In this document: positions 46,550 to 54,835 of the stretch, one piece after another
Position numbering within the stretch: position 1 is the first letter of the stretch
How the letters are laid out: each line of letters opens with the position of its first letter
Source of the DNA: Pedosphaera sp.
Lineage (GTDB): Bacteria; Verrucomicrobiota; Verrucomicrobiia; Limisphaerales; UBA9464
DNA: 64,000 nucleotides
Assembly (NCBI GenBank): GCA_009695205.1
Contig: SIBK01000017.1
Coordinates: 1-64,000, forward strand
Direction: 5' to 3'
The notes under the pieces: generated by a model
Told to the model about the DNA's origin: nothing
Databases searched by the model: none
The model's input: only the letters and a program-made list of their open reading frames with translations
Program-made: the position numbers and the translations under genes

Positions 46550-47779
46550 TCAAGCCCCAAACTTGTCGAACATTTTCCCATGCGCCTGCATCAGACGGAT
46601 CAGGTACTTGGCTTCGAAAATCCCTAGCGATCCATGGTTCGCCCCGGTCTCGGTGAACCGGCATAGTTTGTCCGACCCACTGGCTGCCGAATGCAGCAGC
46701 ACCGGCTGCGGATGCCACGAGTGCCCTTTTAACGAACACGGCGTCGAATGATCCCCGGTGATCGCTAACACGTCCGGTTTGCGCGCCAGTAAAATGGGCA
46801 AGGCTGCGTCAAACTCCTCAATCGCTTTTTTCTTCGCCTCAAAATTCCCGTCCTCACCCGCTTTGTCCGTGTACTTGAAGTGGATGAAAAAGTAGTCGTA
46901 GTTGGAGTACTCCTTCGCGTACCGCTCGAACTGCTCCCGAATCGTCGACGGCCCCTCGATCTTGACCATCCCCACCAGTTGGCTCAGACCCTTGTACATC
47001 GGATAAACCGCCAGTGCCGCCGCCTTCAGCCCATAACGCTGCTCAAAGGTCGGGATCTCCGGCTGATGCGCCACTCCGCGCATTAGGAACCCGTTCGCCG
47101 TCTTCTCGGCCTTAAGCAAGGGCAACGCCACCTTGTAAAAGTCCGCGATCAACTTCGCCATCTTCTTTTGTCCCTCATTCTTCGGATCGACCGGCTTCGC
47201 CACGGCGATTGGAAAACCTTCCCGATTCGGATCCGTATCACTCAATGGCCCCTCCAATCCAGTCCCGCGAAACACCACCACGAATCGATGTTCCTTGCCC
47301 GGCACAATCTGAACTGCCGTCGTCCCAATTTTCTTGATCTTCGCCGAAAGGATCCCGCACAACCGCTCGCACACCTCGGTGGCAATGCGGCCCGCACGGC
47401 GGTCGGTCACAACCCCCTGATCATTGAGGGTGCAGAAATTCGCCCGCGCTGCGACATCGCCGCTTGTAAGTTCAATTCCCAGACCGAGGGCTTCGATCAC
47501 TCCGCGGCCCACCTCAAACTCGATTGGGTCGTAGCCAAATAGCGCGAGATGACCCGGACCGCTTCCCGGCGTAATCCCCGGCACCACGGGAATCATTCGC
47601 CCCTGGGCGCAACCTTGTGACACCAGCCCATCCAAATTGGGCGTTGTGGCCGCCTCAAGGGGGGTCATCCACCCTTGCTCGCGCATCGCCACGTCGCCCA
47701 GACCGTCCAATACCACGAGAACCAGCTTTGCACCGGTCTTGATTTGCAGTTTTGCGTAGACGTCATCGATTCGGCTCAT
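46550..47779 (-). CDS. 2,3-bisphosphoglycerate-independent phosphoglycerate mutase, archaeal type
   Basis: The 409-residue protein belongs to the ApgM branch of the alkaline-phosphatase superfamily and interconverts 2- and 3-phosphoglycerate in glycolysis. Metal-binding elements are visible in 'LVVLDGLGDVAM', 'TPNLDGLVSQG', 'HFKYTDKAGEDGN', 'ITGDHSTPCSLKGHSWHPQPVLL' and 'GANHGSLGIFEAKYLI'. 'GITPGSGPGHLALFGYDP' is the family substrate loop. It leads the run with the aldehyde dehydrogenase (58-base gap), though a functional link is not evident. Confidence 0.9.
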   Translation of the reverse strand: MSRIDDVYAKLQIKTGAKLVLVVLDGLGDVAMREQGWMTPLEAATTPNLDGLVSQGCAQGRMIPVVPGITPGSGPGHLALFGYDPIEFEVGRGVIEALGLGIELTSGDVAARANFCTLNDQGVVTDRRAGRIATEVCERLCGILSAKIKKIGTTAVQIVPGKEHRFVVVFRGTGLEGPLSDTDPNREGFPIAVAKPVDPKNEGQKKMAKLIADFYKVALPLLKAEKTANGFLMRGVAHQPEIPTFEQRYGLKAAALAVYPMYKGLSQLVGMVKIEGPSTIREQFERYAKEYSNYDYFFIHFKYTDKAGEDGNFEAKKKAIEEFDAALPILLARKPDVLAITGDHSTPCSLKGHSWHPQPVLLHSAASGSDKLCRFTETGANHGSLGIFEAKYLIRLMQAHGKMFDKFGA

Positions 47780-48286
47780 AAAAACGAGCCGATCTTGCGG
47801 TGATAGACGAGAATTCCAAGTGAAGATTTTGTGACGAACAGCGCGAGAGTGCGAGACGAGAATATTTTGGCTAGCCTCCCTGTGGATGCCGCACAGGTTG
47901 CCAACGTGCGATAGAACCCGTTCTCGCCGGAATCACTGCTTTGGTGGCGCAGTTAGCCTTGTCTGCGGACCAGCATACTCGCGCGAAGTCGTGCGTGCCG
48001 GCTTGCGCATCCTGGATGCCGAGGAAAGGTCTGTGGCGGCGAGCTCGTTTCCGCCCGGCTCGCTGCGGCATCTCTACACCAAGACTGATAATATTGATGT
48101 ACGACTGACACCGACACGCCAACCGTTCGCTCTCCGGATCTGATTGCGGCTTCGTATGCACCTCCCAATAACACAAGCATGCCGACAAGCACGAATGACG
48201 GTTATTAGTACGACCAGCGATTAGAATTGACGAGCTTCACCTTGAGAACTTCAAGAGGTTTGCGGTGCGGAAAAACGTCGCATGGC
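47780..48286. other. Gene-free stretch of about 500 bases
   Basis: This lies between the mutase start and the end of the toxin gene. Open frames on both strands up to about 105 codons lack start context, recognisable motifs and coding character. I see no tRNA-like fold or terminator. It contains the mutase promoter region on its left side and otherwise looks like decayed or spacer DNA. Confidence 0.45.
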
Positions 48287-48676
48287 TCACCAAACCCGAT
48301 CGACGCCATAGGCATCAAACGCGGGATCGTGACCCAGCATCTTTCGTTTTTCGCACAGCGCCTGTGCGGCCAGCAGGCGGTCGAACGGATCTCGATGATG
48401 CCAAGGAAGTTTGGAAACCGCCGCGCAGTGAGCTGGTTGGAGGTCGAGTCGGTGGATGCCGTTACGGGTCATCTCCTCGGGGATGCTACGTTCCCAACCT
48501 GCACCCAGGCGGAAATCCGGCCGGTTAAGGCTCAACTTGATACCGATTTCCCAAAGCGATGCCGTGCTCCACGCGAGATCATCGGCCGTGAGGATCTTCT
48601 GACGGCCGTTTGCCGGCAAACGGGAGTCGTCGGCGATCATCCAGAGGATCACATGGGTATCGAGGAGCAATCTCAT
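48287..48676 (-). CDS. VapC-type PIN-domain toxin
   Basis: The 129-residue PIN-domain ribonuclease has the acidic catalytic set visible: Asp6 in 'LLLDTHVILWMI', Glu43 in 'SLWEIGIK', and Asp96/Asp99 in 'HHRDPFDRLLAAQAL'. These bind Mg2+ for RNA cleavage. The C-terminal 20 residues include 'DPAFDAYGV', as in other members. The start overlaps the antitoxin stop by four bases (ATGA), the usual toxin-antitoxin arrangement, so both are one operon with the antitoxin first. Confidence 0.9.
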   Translation of the reverse strand: MRLLLDTHVILWMIADDSRLPANGRQKILTADDLAWSTASLWEIGIKLSLNRPDFRLGAGWERSIPEEMTRNGIHRLDLQPAHCAAVSKLPWHHRDPFDRLLAAQALCEKRKMLGHDPAFDAYGVDRVW

Positions 48677-48966
48677 GTCCGGTGGCGGCGGGCGGGTTCC
48701 GGGACTTTTGCCGGCACCCCGGGAACGTAGTTCGCAAAGTCGTCGAGGGGCTCATCGAAGGAAGGCCCCATCGCTAACACGAGCGATTGGAGTCCGCCGA
48801 ACCGCCGCGTCGGTCGCTTTTCCCGGACCACCTCCAGCCGCACCATGGGTTCATTCCGCTTGGCGATGATGATTTCCTCGCCGTCGAGCGCCTGCTGGAT
48901 CAGCCGGGACAGGTGAGTCTTGGCTTCGTGGATGGAAATGACTTTCAAGCCAAGGAACTTAGTCAT
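48673..48966 (-). CDS. Phd/YefM-family antitoxin
   Basis: From the ATG at 48966 the product is 97 residues. The N-terminal 'VISIHEAKTHLSRLIQQALDGEEIIIAKRNEPMVRL' is the Phd/YefM dimerisation and DNA-binding fold. The C-terminal part ('FDEPLDDFANYVPG') is the toxin-binding tail. It neutralises the adjacent PIN-domain toxin and probably represses its own promoter. The start codon lies within the palindrome AGTCATATGACT. The frame is open far upstream to 49344, but that overlaps the prenyl synthase gene and is not coding. Confidence 0.88.
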   Translation of the reverse strand: MTKFLGLKVISIHEAKTHLSRLIQQALDGEEIIIAKRNEPMVRLEVVREKRPTRRFGGLQSLVLAMGPSFDEPLDDFANYVPGVPAKVPEPARRHRT

Positions 48967-49026
48967 ATGACTTAGTCTAGTCAAGGCTAGGTACGGAGAT
49001 AGAGGGCCAACGAAGATAGAGGGCCA
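48961..49026. promoter_or_regulatory. Palindrome and 13-bp direct repeats before the antitoxin
   Basis: The perfect palindrome AGTCATATGACT (48961-48972) covers the antitoxin start codon. Exact 13-base direct repeats (AGATAGAGGGCCA) occur at 48997-49009 and 49014-49026, a 17-base period. These are good candidates for autoregulatory binding sites of the toxin-antitoxin operon. Confidence 0.45.
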
Positions 49027-49121
49027 GGTCAATTGTGATTTATTTTGTTCCTTATCCAACAGTGAACTTTTTGTGACGGGCGGCTTGCGACTCGGCCGTA
49101 GACTTCTTAACAATCCGTAAT

Positions 49122-50021
49122 ATGCCCGCTCGTGCTGCGTTCTCTCTGCCCGCTTGGATCGAATGTCGGACCCGTGAAGTGGACCGCGCTTTGGATCATT
49201 TTCTCCCGAAGAAAACGGTGAAGCCGGCCACCATCCACAAGGCGATGCGCTATTCGCTATTCGCCAGCGGAAAACGCATGCGACCCGCCCTGGTGCTCGC
49301 AGCCGCCGAAGCCTGCGGAGGGTCGGACACCGCCGCCATGCCACTGGCCTGTGCCGTCGAATGCCTCCACACGTACTCGCTCATCCATGACGATCTGCCC
49401 GCCATGGACGATGATGATTTCCGGCGGGGCAGGTTGACCAGTCACAAGGTGTTTGGCGAAGGAATGGCGGTTCTCGCCGGGGATGCTTTGCTCACACAAG
49501 CCTTCGAAATCGCCGCTCAGGCAAAGGGGTGGCCGCGCTATTCGCACCAGGATTTGATCCTCGAAATCGCCCGGGCTGGAGGATCTCTCCAGCTCATTGC
49601 AGGCCAGGTTGCGGATCTCGAAGGCGAGGGCCACCGAGTGTCCGTCAACCAACTCCGGTATATTCACGAGCGCAAAACAAGTTCTCTCCTGTGCTGCTCC
49701 GCCCGACTCGGCGGCATGAGTGCAAACTGTTCCGCGACTCAGCTCAAAGCCCTCACCGACTTTGGGTATCACGTCGGGCTCGCATTTCAAGTGATCGACG
49801 ACATCCTCGATGTCACCCAATCCTCGGAAACGCTCGGTAAGACCGCCGGCAAGGACGTTGCAGCCCAAAAGGCCACCTACCCGTCCATCGTCGGCCTGGA
49901 AAAATCCCGGCGCATCGCCGCTGTTCTCACCGCCAAGGCCTACGCTGCCCTCATACCCTTCCGTGGACGTGCCGTCGCCCTCGAAGCACTGGCCAAGTAT
50001 CTCCTCGAACGGGATCGCTAG
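49122..50021 (+). CDS. Polyprenyl diphosphate synthase (farnesyl/geranylgeranyl type)
   Basis: The 299-residue enzyme condenses isopentenyl diphosphate with an allylic diphosphate in isoprenoid synthesis. The first aspartate-rich motif 'LIHDDLPAMDDDDFRRG' (Asp90 onward) and the second, 'FQVIDDILDVT' (about 226), bind Mg-diphosphate. 'ASGKRMRPALVLA' supplies substrate-binding basic residues. The length and the DDxxxxD form of the first motif are those of IspA-type short-chain synthases. No dxs or xseB partner is present. It is 59 bases upstream of the M16 peptidase gene. Confidence 0.93.
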   Translation: MPARAAFSLPAWIECRTREVDRALDHFLPKKTVKPATIHKAMRYSLFASGKRMRPALVLAAAEACGGSDTAAMPLACAVECLHTYSLIHDDLPAMDDDDFRRGRLTSHKVFGEGMAVLAGDALLTQAFEIAAQAKGWPRYSHQDLILEIARAGGSLQLIAGQVADLEGEGHRVSVNQLRYIHERKTSSLLCCSARLGGMSANCSATQLKALTDFGYHVGLAFQVIDDILDVTQSSETLGKTAGKDVAAQKATYPSIVGLEKSRRIAAVLTAKAYAALIPFRGRAVALEALAKYLLERDR

Positions 50022-50080
50022 ACGCACCCTCAAGCCGTGATTGACCGCCGCGGTCTCCGCTGCTTCCTTGGTAATCAGAC

Positions 50081-51616
50081 ATGACGTATCGCCCTTTTTT
50101 CGCCGGACTTCTCGCCCTCCTTCCCGGGTGGGGCACGGCGCAACAAATCCCCGTAGTCGAGAAACAGCTGCCCAATGGCTTTAAGCTCCTGATGGTGGAA
50201 CGACACAACGAGCCCCGCGTCGCTGGCGGCTGGGTGGCCCACATTGGATCCTCAAACGAACGCCCCGGCATCACTGGGATCGCCCATCTCTTCGAACACA
50301 TGATGTTCAAGGGAACGCCCACTCTAGGCACCAAGGACTACCCGAAAGACGTCGAGATTATCGCCGCACAGGAACGGGTCCGCGATCTCATGCGGGCCGA
50401 GGAATCCATCATGCGCGATCAATGGCGGCGTGGTGAACTGGCAGACCTCACAAAGATCGAAACCCGGACCGACCGCTGGAAGGAGCTCGAAAAGGAATTC
50501 AAGAAGCTCATCGACCAGCAGCGAGAGATCCTGGTTAAGAACGAATTCGACCGGATCTACACAACGGCGGGCGCGTCCGACATGAATGCGTTCACGACCG
50601 AGGACATGACGGGCTATTTCATCAACGTCCCCGCCAACAAGCTTGAGCTGTGGATGTGGATGGAAAGCGAGCGCCTGCTCCGGCCCGTTTTTCGTGAATT
50701 CTACGCCGAGCGCGATGTGGTGTTTGAGGAGCGGCGGATGCGGACCGAATCCACGCCGCTCGGAAAGTTTGCCGAGCAGTTCAACGCCATGTTCTGGGAC
50801 GCGCACCCGTACAACTGGCCCGTGATCGGCTGGCCGAGCGACATTCCGGAGATCTCCAAGGCCCAAGCCGACGAGTTCTATTCGCTCTACTACCAACCGG
50901 CGAACATCACTCTCATTCTAGTCGGCGACTTCAAGGTGGCGGACGCCGAGCGGCAAGTGAATGAATACTTTGGGCGCATTCCTCGGGGAAACCGCCCCCC
51001 ACCCGAGGTCACTACCCTCGAGGTCCCGCAGTTGGCCGAGAAACGAATGAACGCAGACGCCGAAGCCAATCCGCAGATCGACATTCTGTGGCGGACAGTC
51101 CCGTTTCGCCACAAGGACGGCTACGCCCTGAATGTCATGGAACAACTCCTACTCGGCCGGACGGGCCGGCTGTATAAGGGATTAGAACTCGGACGTCAGG
51201 TAGCGAACACGACCTGGGCTAACCAGGATTCAAAAAAATGGGCCGGAGCGTTTAATATCGGCGCCGAGGTGAAAGATGGAAAGACCCACGAGGAAGTTGA
51301 GAATGCACTCTACGAGGAGCTCGATCGACTGAAGAATGAAGCAGTGCCAGAAGAGGAATTGCAAAAGGTCAAAAATAACTTCGCCGCCGCCGCTTTCCGG
51401 AGGTTGTCCTCTGATTTCCCAATCCTCATGCAGCTCGTGGTCAACGAAGGACTTGGCGACTGGCGCGAGGTCAATGAAGCGTTTGCTAAAGTTCAACAGG
51501 TGACCGCTGCGGACGTGAAGCGAGTGGCCGCATCCTATTTCACCCGGGAAAACCGGACGGTCGCCCGGTATAGCCGCAAGGCTGGTACCGGTGCGAAAGC
51601 AGATCCAGCTCCCTAA
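50081..51616 (+). CDS. M16-family zinc metallopeptidase, catalytic partner
   Basis: The 511-residue exported protein (signal about 1-20) has the inverted zinc motif 'HLFEH' at residues 69-73 and a downstream glutamate in 'ERDVVFEERRM'. It is a two-domain M16B peptidase that degrades peptides or proteins in the periplasm. An unusual, highly charged helical insertion (about residues 85-165) separates the zinc motif from 'MNAFTTEDMTGYFINVP'. The next gene encodes a homologue without the zinc site, so an active/inactive heterodimer like those described in Sphingomonas is likely. Confidence 0.9.
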   Translation: MTYRPFFAGLLALLPGWGTAQQIPVVEKQLPNGFKLLMVERHNEPRVAGGWVAHIGSSNERPGITGIAHLFEHMMFKGTPTLGTKDYPKDVEIIAAQERVRDLMRAEESIMRDQWRRGELADLTKIETRTDRWKELEKEFKKLIDQQREILVKNEFDRIYTTAGASDMNAFTTEDMTGYFINVPANKLELWMWMESERLLRPVFREFYAERDVVFEERRMRTESTPLGKFAEQFNAMFWDAHPYNWPVIGWPSDIPEISKAQADEFYSLYYQPANITLILVGDFKVADAERQVNEYFGRIPRGNRPPPEVTTLEVPQLAEKRMNADAEANPQIDILWRTVPFRHKDGYALNVMEQLLLGRTGRLYKGLELGRQVANTTWANQDSKKWAGAFNIGAEVKDGKTHEEVENALYEELDRLKNEAVPEEELQKVKNNFAAAAFRRLSSDFPILMQLVVNEGLGDWREVNEAFAKVQQVTAADVKRVAASYFTRENRTVARYSRKAGTGAKADPAP

Positions 51617-51722
51617 CATGAACCGTCGTGCCGTAGTCGCGGACGTCAGTCCGCGCAATCCTCTTTCCATCAACGGTGCATGGTCTTAATTCATGTCCAT
51701 CCGTTGTAAAACTTCCCTAACC

Positions 51723-53240
51723 ATGAATCTCTTTCAGCAATTCTCTTCGGTCGTTTTCCTCCTGTCTGGCCTTCTCGCCTGCCAGTCAACGCTCGCCGCA
51801 CCCATTCCCGATCGGCCCGAAAAACTCAGCTACCCAGGTCTGACCTTCGAGCCACCCAACCCCGCCGACTACCGCGTCCTGCTGAAGGCGGGTCCCGTGG
51901 CCTACGTGTTGCCGGATCGCGAGCTCCCCCTCGTTAACATCTCCGTCACAGTCCGGGTGGGTAACTACGTCGACCCCGCCGGCAGAGAGGGATTAGCCGG
52001 CTTCGTCGGCCACCTTTTCGCACGAGGGGGGACGGAAGCCAAGACTGCCGAACAAATGGACGAACGGCTCGCCTTCCTCGCGGCTAATCTCAATTCCAGT
52101 ATCGGGGATTCATCCGGCAACGTGACCCTGAACCTTCTGTCCAAGGATCTCTCGGAGGGCCTTGCGCTCCTTCGCGATGTGCTCACCAAACCCCGTTTTC
52201 AAGAAAACCGGCTCGCTCTCTATCGCGAACAAAGCATTGCCGGAATGAAACAGCGAAACGACGACTCCACCGCCATCGAGGGCCGGGAACGCGAATTCCT
52301 CGCATACGGTGATCAGTTCTGGGCCTGTCACTATGACACCGAAGCCAGCATTCAGTCGATCACTCGCGATGAACTAATCGCCTTCCATCGAAAATGGTTT
52401 CACCCCGCAAATTTCACCCTCGCCGTCAGTGGTGACTTTGACCGCACTGATATTATTGCCCGCCTCGAATCTCTTCTCGCCGACTGGCCGTTCACCGGGG
52501 ATAAGACCCCTCCGATACCAACAAATACCCGCATCGCACCTCCCGGACTTTATATCGTAGACAAGGATGTTAATCAGGGACGTGTGTCCATCCTGCTGCC
52601 CGGCGTGAAGCGGGATGACCCGGACTACCCTGCTATTCTCATTATGAACGACATCCTCGGCGGCGGTGGATTCACCTCCCGCATCATGAACCGCGTGCGC
52701 TCCGACGAAGGTCTGGCGTACGGCGCCGGCAGTTCGTTCCGCGGCGGCATATATTATCCAGAGACCTTTATGGCTACCTTCGCTTCGAAATCCCGCACGG
52801 TAGCCTACGCAACAAGCATTGTGCTCGAGGAAATGAAAAAAATTGGCGAAAATCCTGTTTCCAACGAAGAGATGCAAACAGCCAGAAAGAGCTTCGTAGA
52901 CACCTTTTCTCAGCGATTCGCCACCAAGGCGCAGGTGGCCGGCACGTTTGCCGATGATGAATTCACCGGTCGCTTTGCCAACAGTCCGAATTTCTGGAAA
53001 ACTTGGCGCTCTCGTATCGAAGCCATCACCCGCGATGATGTGCAGCGAGTGGCACGGAAACATCTTCACCCCGACCAGGCACGGATCCTCGTCATTGGAC
53101 AGAAAGAGGAGATTCTCCAGGGCCATCCGAATCACGCCGTGAATCTCAAGGAACTCACGGCCAACCGCCTCAACATCGTCCCGCTGCGCGACCCCCTGAC
53201 AATGAAACCCAAGGACAAGCGGGATCCGGCAGTGCAGTAG
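51723..53240 (+). CDS. M16-family homologue lacking the zinc site
   Basis: From the ATG at 51723 the protein is 505 residues; 'LLSGLLAC' could be a lipoprotein box, so it may be membrane tethered. Where the catalytic partner has HxxEH, this one has 'FVGHLFARGG', so the zinc ligands are missing. The C-terminal domain keeps the R/Y substrate-binding pair in 'MNRVRSDEGLAYGAGSSF'. That complementary pattern is known in M16B heterodimers. An earlier ATG at 51693 would add 10 residues. It lies 106 bases after the catalytic gene, in the same orientation. Confidence 0.87.
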   Translation: MNLFQQFSSVVFLLSGLLACQSTLAAPIPDRPEKLSYPGLTFEPPNPADYRVLLKAGPVAYVLPDRELPLVNISVTVRVGNYVDPAGREGLAGFVGHLFARGGTEAKTAEQMDERLAFLAANLNSSIGDSSGNVTLNLLSKDLSEGLALLRDVLTKPRFQENRLALYREQSIAGMKQRNDDSTAIEGREREFLAYGDQFWACHYDTEASIQSITRDELIAFHRKWFHPANFTLAVSGDFDRTDIIARLESLLADWPFTGDKTPPIPTNTRIAPPGLYIVDKDVNQGRVSILLPGVKRDDPDYPAILIMNDILGGGGFTSRIMNRVRSDEGLAYGAGSSFRGGIYYPETFMATFASKSRTVAYATSIVLEEMKKIGENPVSNEEMQTARKSFVDTFSQRFATKAQVAGTFADDEFTGRFANSPNFWKTWRSRIEAITRDDVQRVARKHLHPDQARILVIGQKEEILQGHPNHAVNLKELTANRLNIVPLRDPLTMKPKDKRDPAVQ

Positions 53241-53297
53241 GGGTTCGGTCAACGATTTGAAGTGCTGTCGGCACCCTTCTTTTGGCAGAGTTACCTC

Positions 53298-54065
53298 ATG
53301 CCTCCCGCCGAGCCCCCGGATCCGATTCCACGCGCGTCGGACTCTCCCCCCGGTCCCGTCGTCTTTGCGACGACCCACTGGACGGTCATCCTGACCGCAA
53401 AGGACACTTCCCAGCCGGAGGCCCAGGAGGCCCTGGCCCGGTTGTGCCAGACCTATTGGGCTCCGCTGTACTCCTATCTTCGCCGTGACGGGCATTCGTC
53501 TCACGATGCCGAGGATCTGGTGCAGGCCTTCTTTGAACGGTTCCTCGAAAAGAACTTCCTCAAAGACGTCGAACGGCAGCGTGGCCGGTTCCGTTCCTTT
53601 CTCCTCGCCGCTCTTCGGCACTTCATTTTTAACGAAAACCGGGCGAACAAGCGGCTCCGGCGCGGCGGCCAACTGATTCGCATTTCTCTCGATGTCCCCG
53701 AAGAGGAGTTGCACTGCCAGACTGAACTCGCCCACGCCGGCACTCCAGAAAAGGCGTATGACCGCCGATGGGCTCAAGCCATCATGGCCAATGCCCGTCA
53801 CCGATTGGAGAGTGAAATGACCACCGCTGGAAAGGGCCGGAACTACCAGATCCTCCAACAATGGCTTGCCACGGATCCCGCCCCAGGCGAGTACGAAGCG
53901 GCCGCACCCGACCTGAACTTTAGCCCTCGAACGGTTGGAGTTGCCGTATTTCGGCTCCGCCAACGATTCCGTGAATTGGTACGGAGCGAGGTTGCGGATA
54001 CCGTCTCCGAGATGGACGACGTCCAGGAAGAGATGCGTTATCTGCTCGAAGTAATCACGCAGTAA
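53298..54065 (+). CDS. ECF-like RNA polymerase sigma factor
   Basis: From the ATG at 53298 the protein is 255 residues. The region 2 pattern 'LARLCQTYWAPLYSYLRRDGHSSHDAEDLVQAFFERFLEKNFL' and 'RGRFRSFLLAALRHFIFNENRANKRLRRGG' match the large PVC-group ECF sigma family. A region 4-like helix-turn-helix follows at the C-terminus ('LNFSPRTVGVAVFRLRQRFRELVRSEV'). In Planctomycetes and Verrucomicrobia such genes often sit beside a serine/threonine kinase. Here none is adjacent, so its control partner is unknown. A GTG at 53262 is a less likely start. Confidence 0.88.
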   Translation: MPPAEPPDPIPRASDSPPGPVVFATTHWTVILTAKDTSQPEAQEALARLCQTYWAPLYSYLRRDGHSSHDAEDLVQAFFERFLEKNFLKDVERQRGRFRSFLLAALRHFIFNENRANKRLRRGGQLIRISLDVPEEELHCQTELAHAGTPEKAYDRRWAQAIMANARHRLESEMTTAGKGRNYQILQQWLATDPAPGEYEAAAPDLNFSPRTVGVAVFRLRQRFRELVRSEVADTVSEMDDVQEEMRYLLEVITQ

Positions 54066-54139
54066 GGTGTCGCTCTGCCCCCGTCATTCATTTCTCATTC
54101 ACCCCGTTTTCGCGGGCCACTGAAGTTTGGCTTCTCTGA

Positions 54140-54835
54140 TCATCGGTTCGTCGCTTCGCGGGAGATGTCCGTGTTCAGATGGGCAAGCGCTCTCGCTCGA
54201 TGACTAATCCGGTTTTTTGCCTCAACTCCCAATTCCGCAAAGGAAAGATCAAATCCGTCGGGAACAAAAAGCGGATCATACCCAAATCCACTCGCCCCCG
54301 ACCCCCTTTCTGCGATGCGACCCTCGCACCGGCCCTCGAAGTGGCGCGTTTGAACCTGTAGCCACCTCGCCGAATCCTCACCCGCCGGCGCCGCCATCAC
54401 AGGCGTCCATGCGAGGACACAGCGGAACCGTGCCTGACGCTGCTCCGCCGGTACGGTGGCAAGCAAACGAATCAACTTCGCGTTGTTCTCCCCATCGGAG
54501 GCGTTGCCAACCCGGCCATCGTCCAAGGCAAAAAAACGCGCGGAATGAACCCCCGGCGCCCATGCCAACGTCCGAACCTCAAGCCCTGAGTCATCCGCAA
54601 GGACGTACAAAGGCCACTCACTCTCTCGACGGTTCTCGATCAACCACCGGCTAAGACTTATGGCCTTGATCGCCGCATTTCCTGCAAATGTCTCGGCATC
54701 CTCCACGGGTGCCGGTGCCGCCGGAAAATCCCGAAGACTCCGACACTCCACACGAGTACCCAGGATCGACTGAATCTCGCCGACCTTATGGAGGTTGCCT
54801 GTGGCAATGACGATGGAGATTCGAGTCGGGGTCAT
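54140..54835 (-). CDS. rdgB: Non-canonical purine NTP pyrophosphatase (RdgB/HAM1)
   Basis: From the ATG at 54835 the protein is 231 residues. It removes dITP, XTP and similar nucleotides from the pool. The N-terminal 'VIATGNLHKVGEIQSIL', 'VLADDSGLEVRTLAWAPGVHSARF', and 'GFGYDPLFVPDGFDLSFAEL' followed by 'KNRISHRARAL' are the family's substrate and metal blocks. Its start overlaps the ABC exporter stop by four bases (ATGA), so the two are translationally coupled. The upstream frame to 54982 is inside the exporter gene. Confidence 0.94.
   Translation of the reverse strand: MTPTRISIVIATGNLHKVGEIQSILGTRVECRSLRDFPAAPAPVEDAETFAGNAAIKAISLSRWLIENRRESEWPLYVLADDSGLEVRTLAWAPGVHSARFFALDDGRVGNASDGENNAKLIRLLATVPAEQRQARFRCVLAWTPVMAAPAGEDSARWLQVQTRHFEGRCEGRIAERGSGASGFGYDPLFVPDGFDLSFAELGVEAKNRISHRARALAHLNTDISREATNR

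Noticed and set aside
47871-48188. Short open frames between the mutase and toxin genes as small genes.
   Set aside because: No start context, no conserved motif and composition like spacer DNA.
52374-53963. Long minus-strand frame (529 codons) opposite the M16 and sigma genes.
   Set aside because: Both plus-strand genes have clear family motifs; the antisense frame has none and spans two of them.
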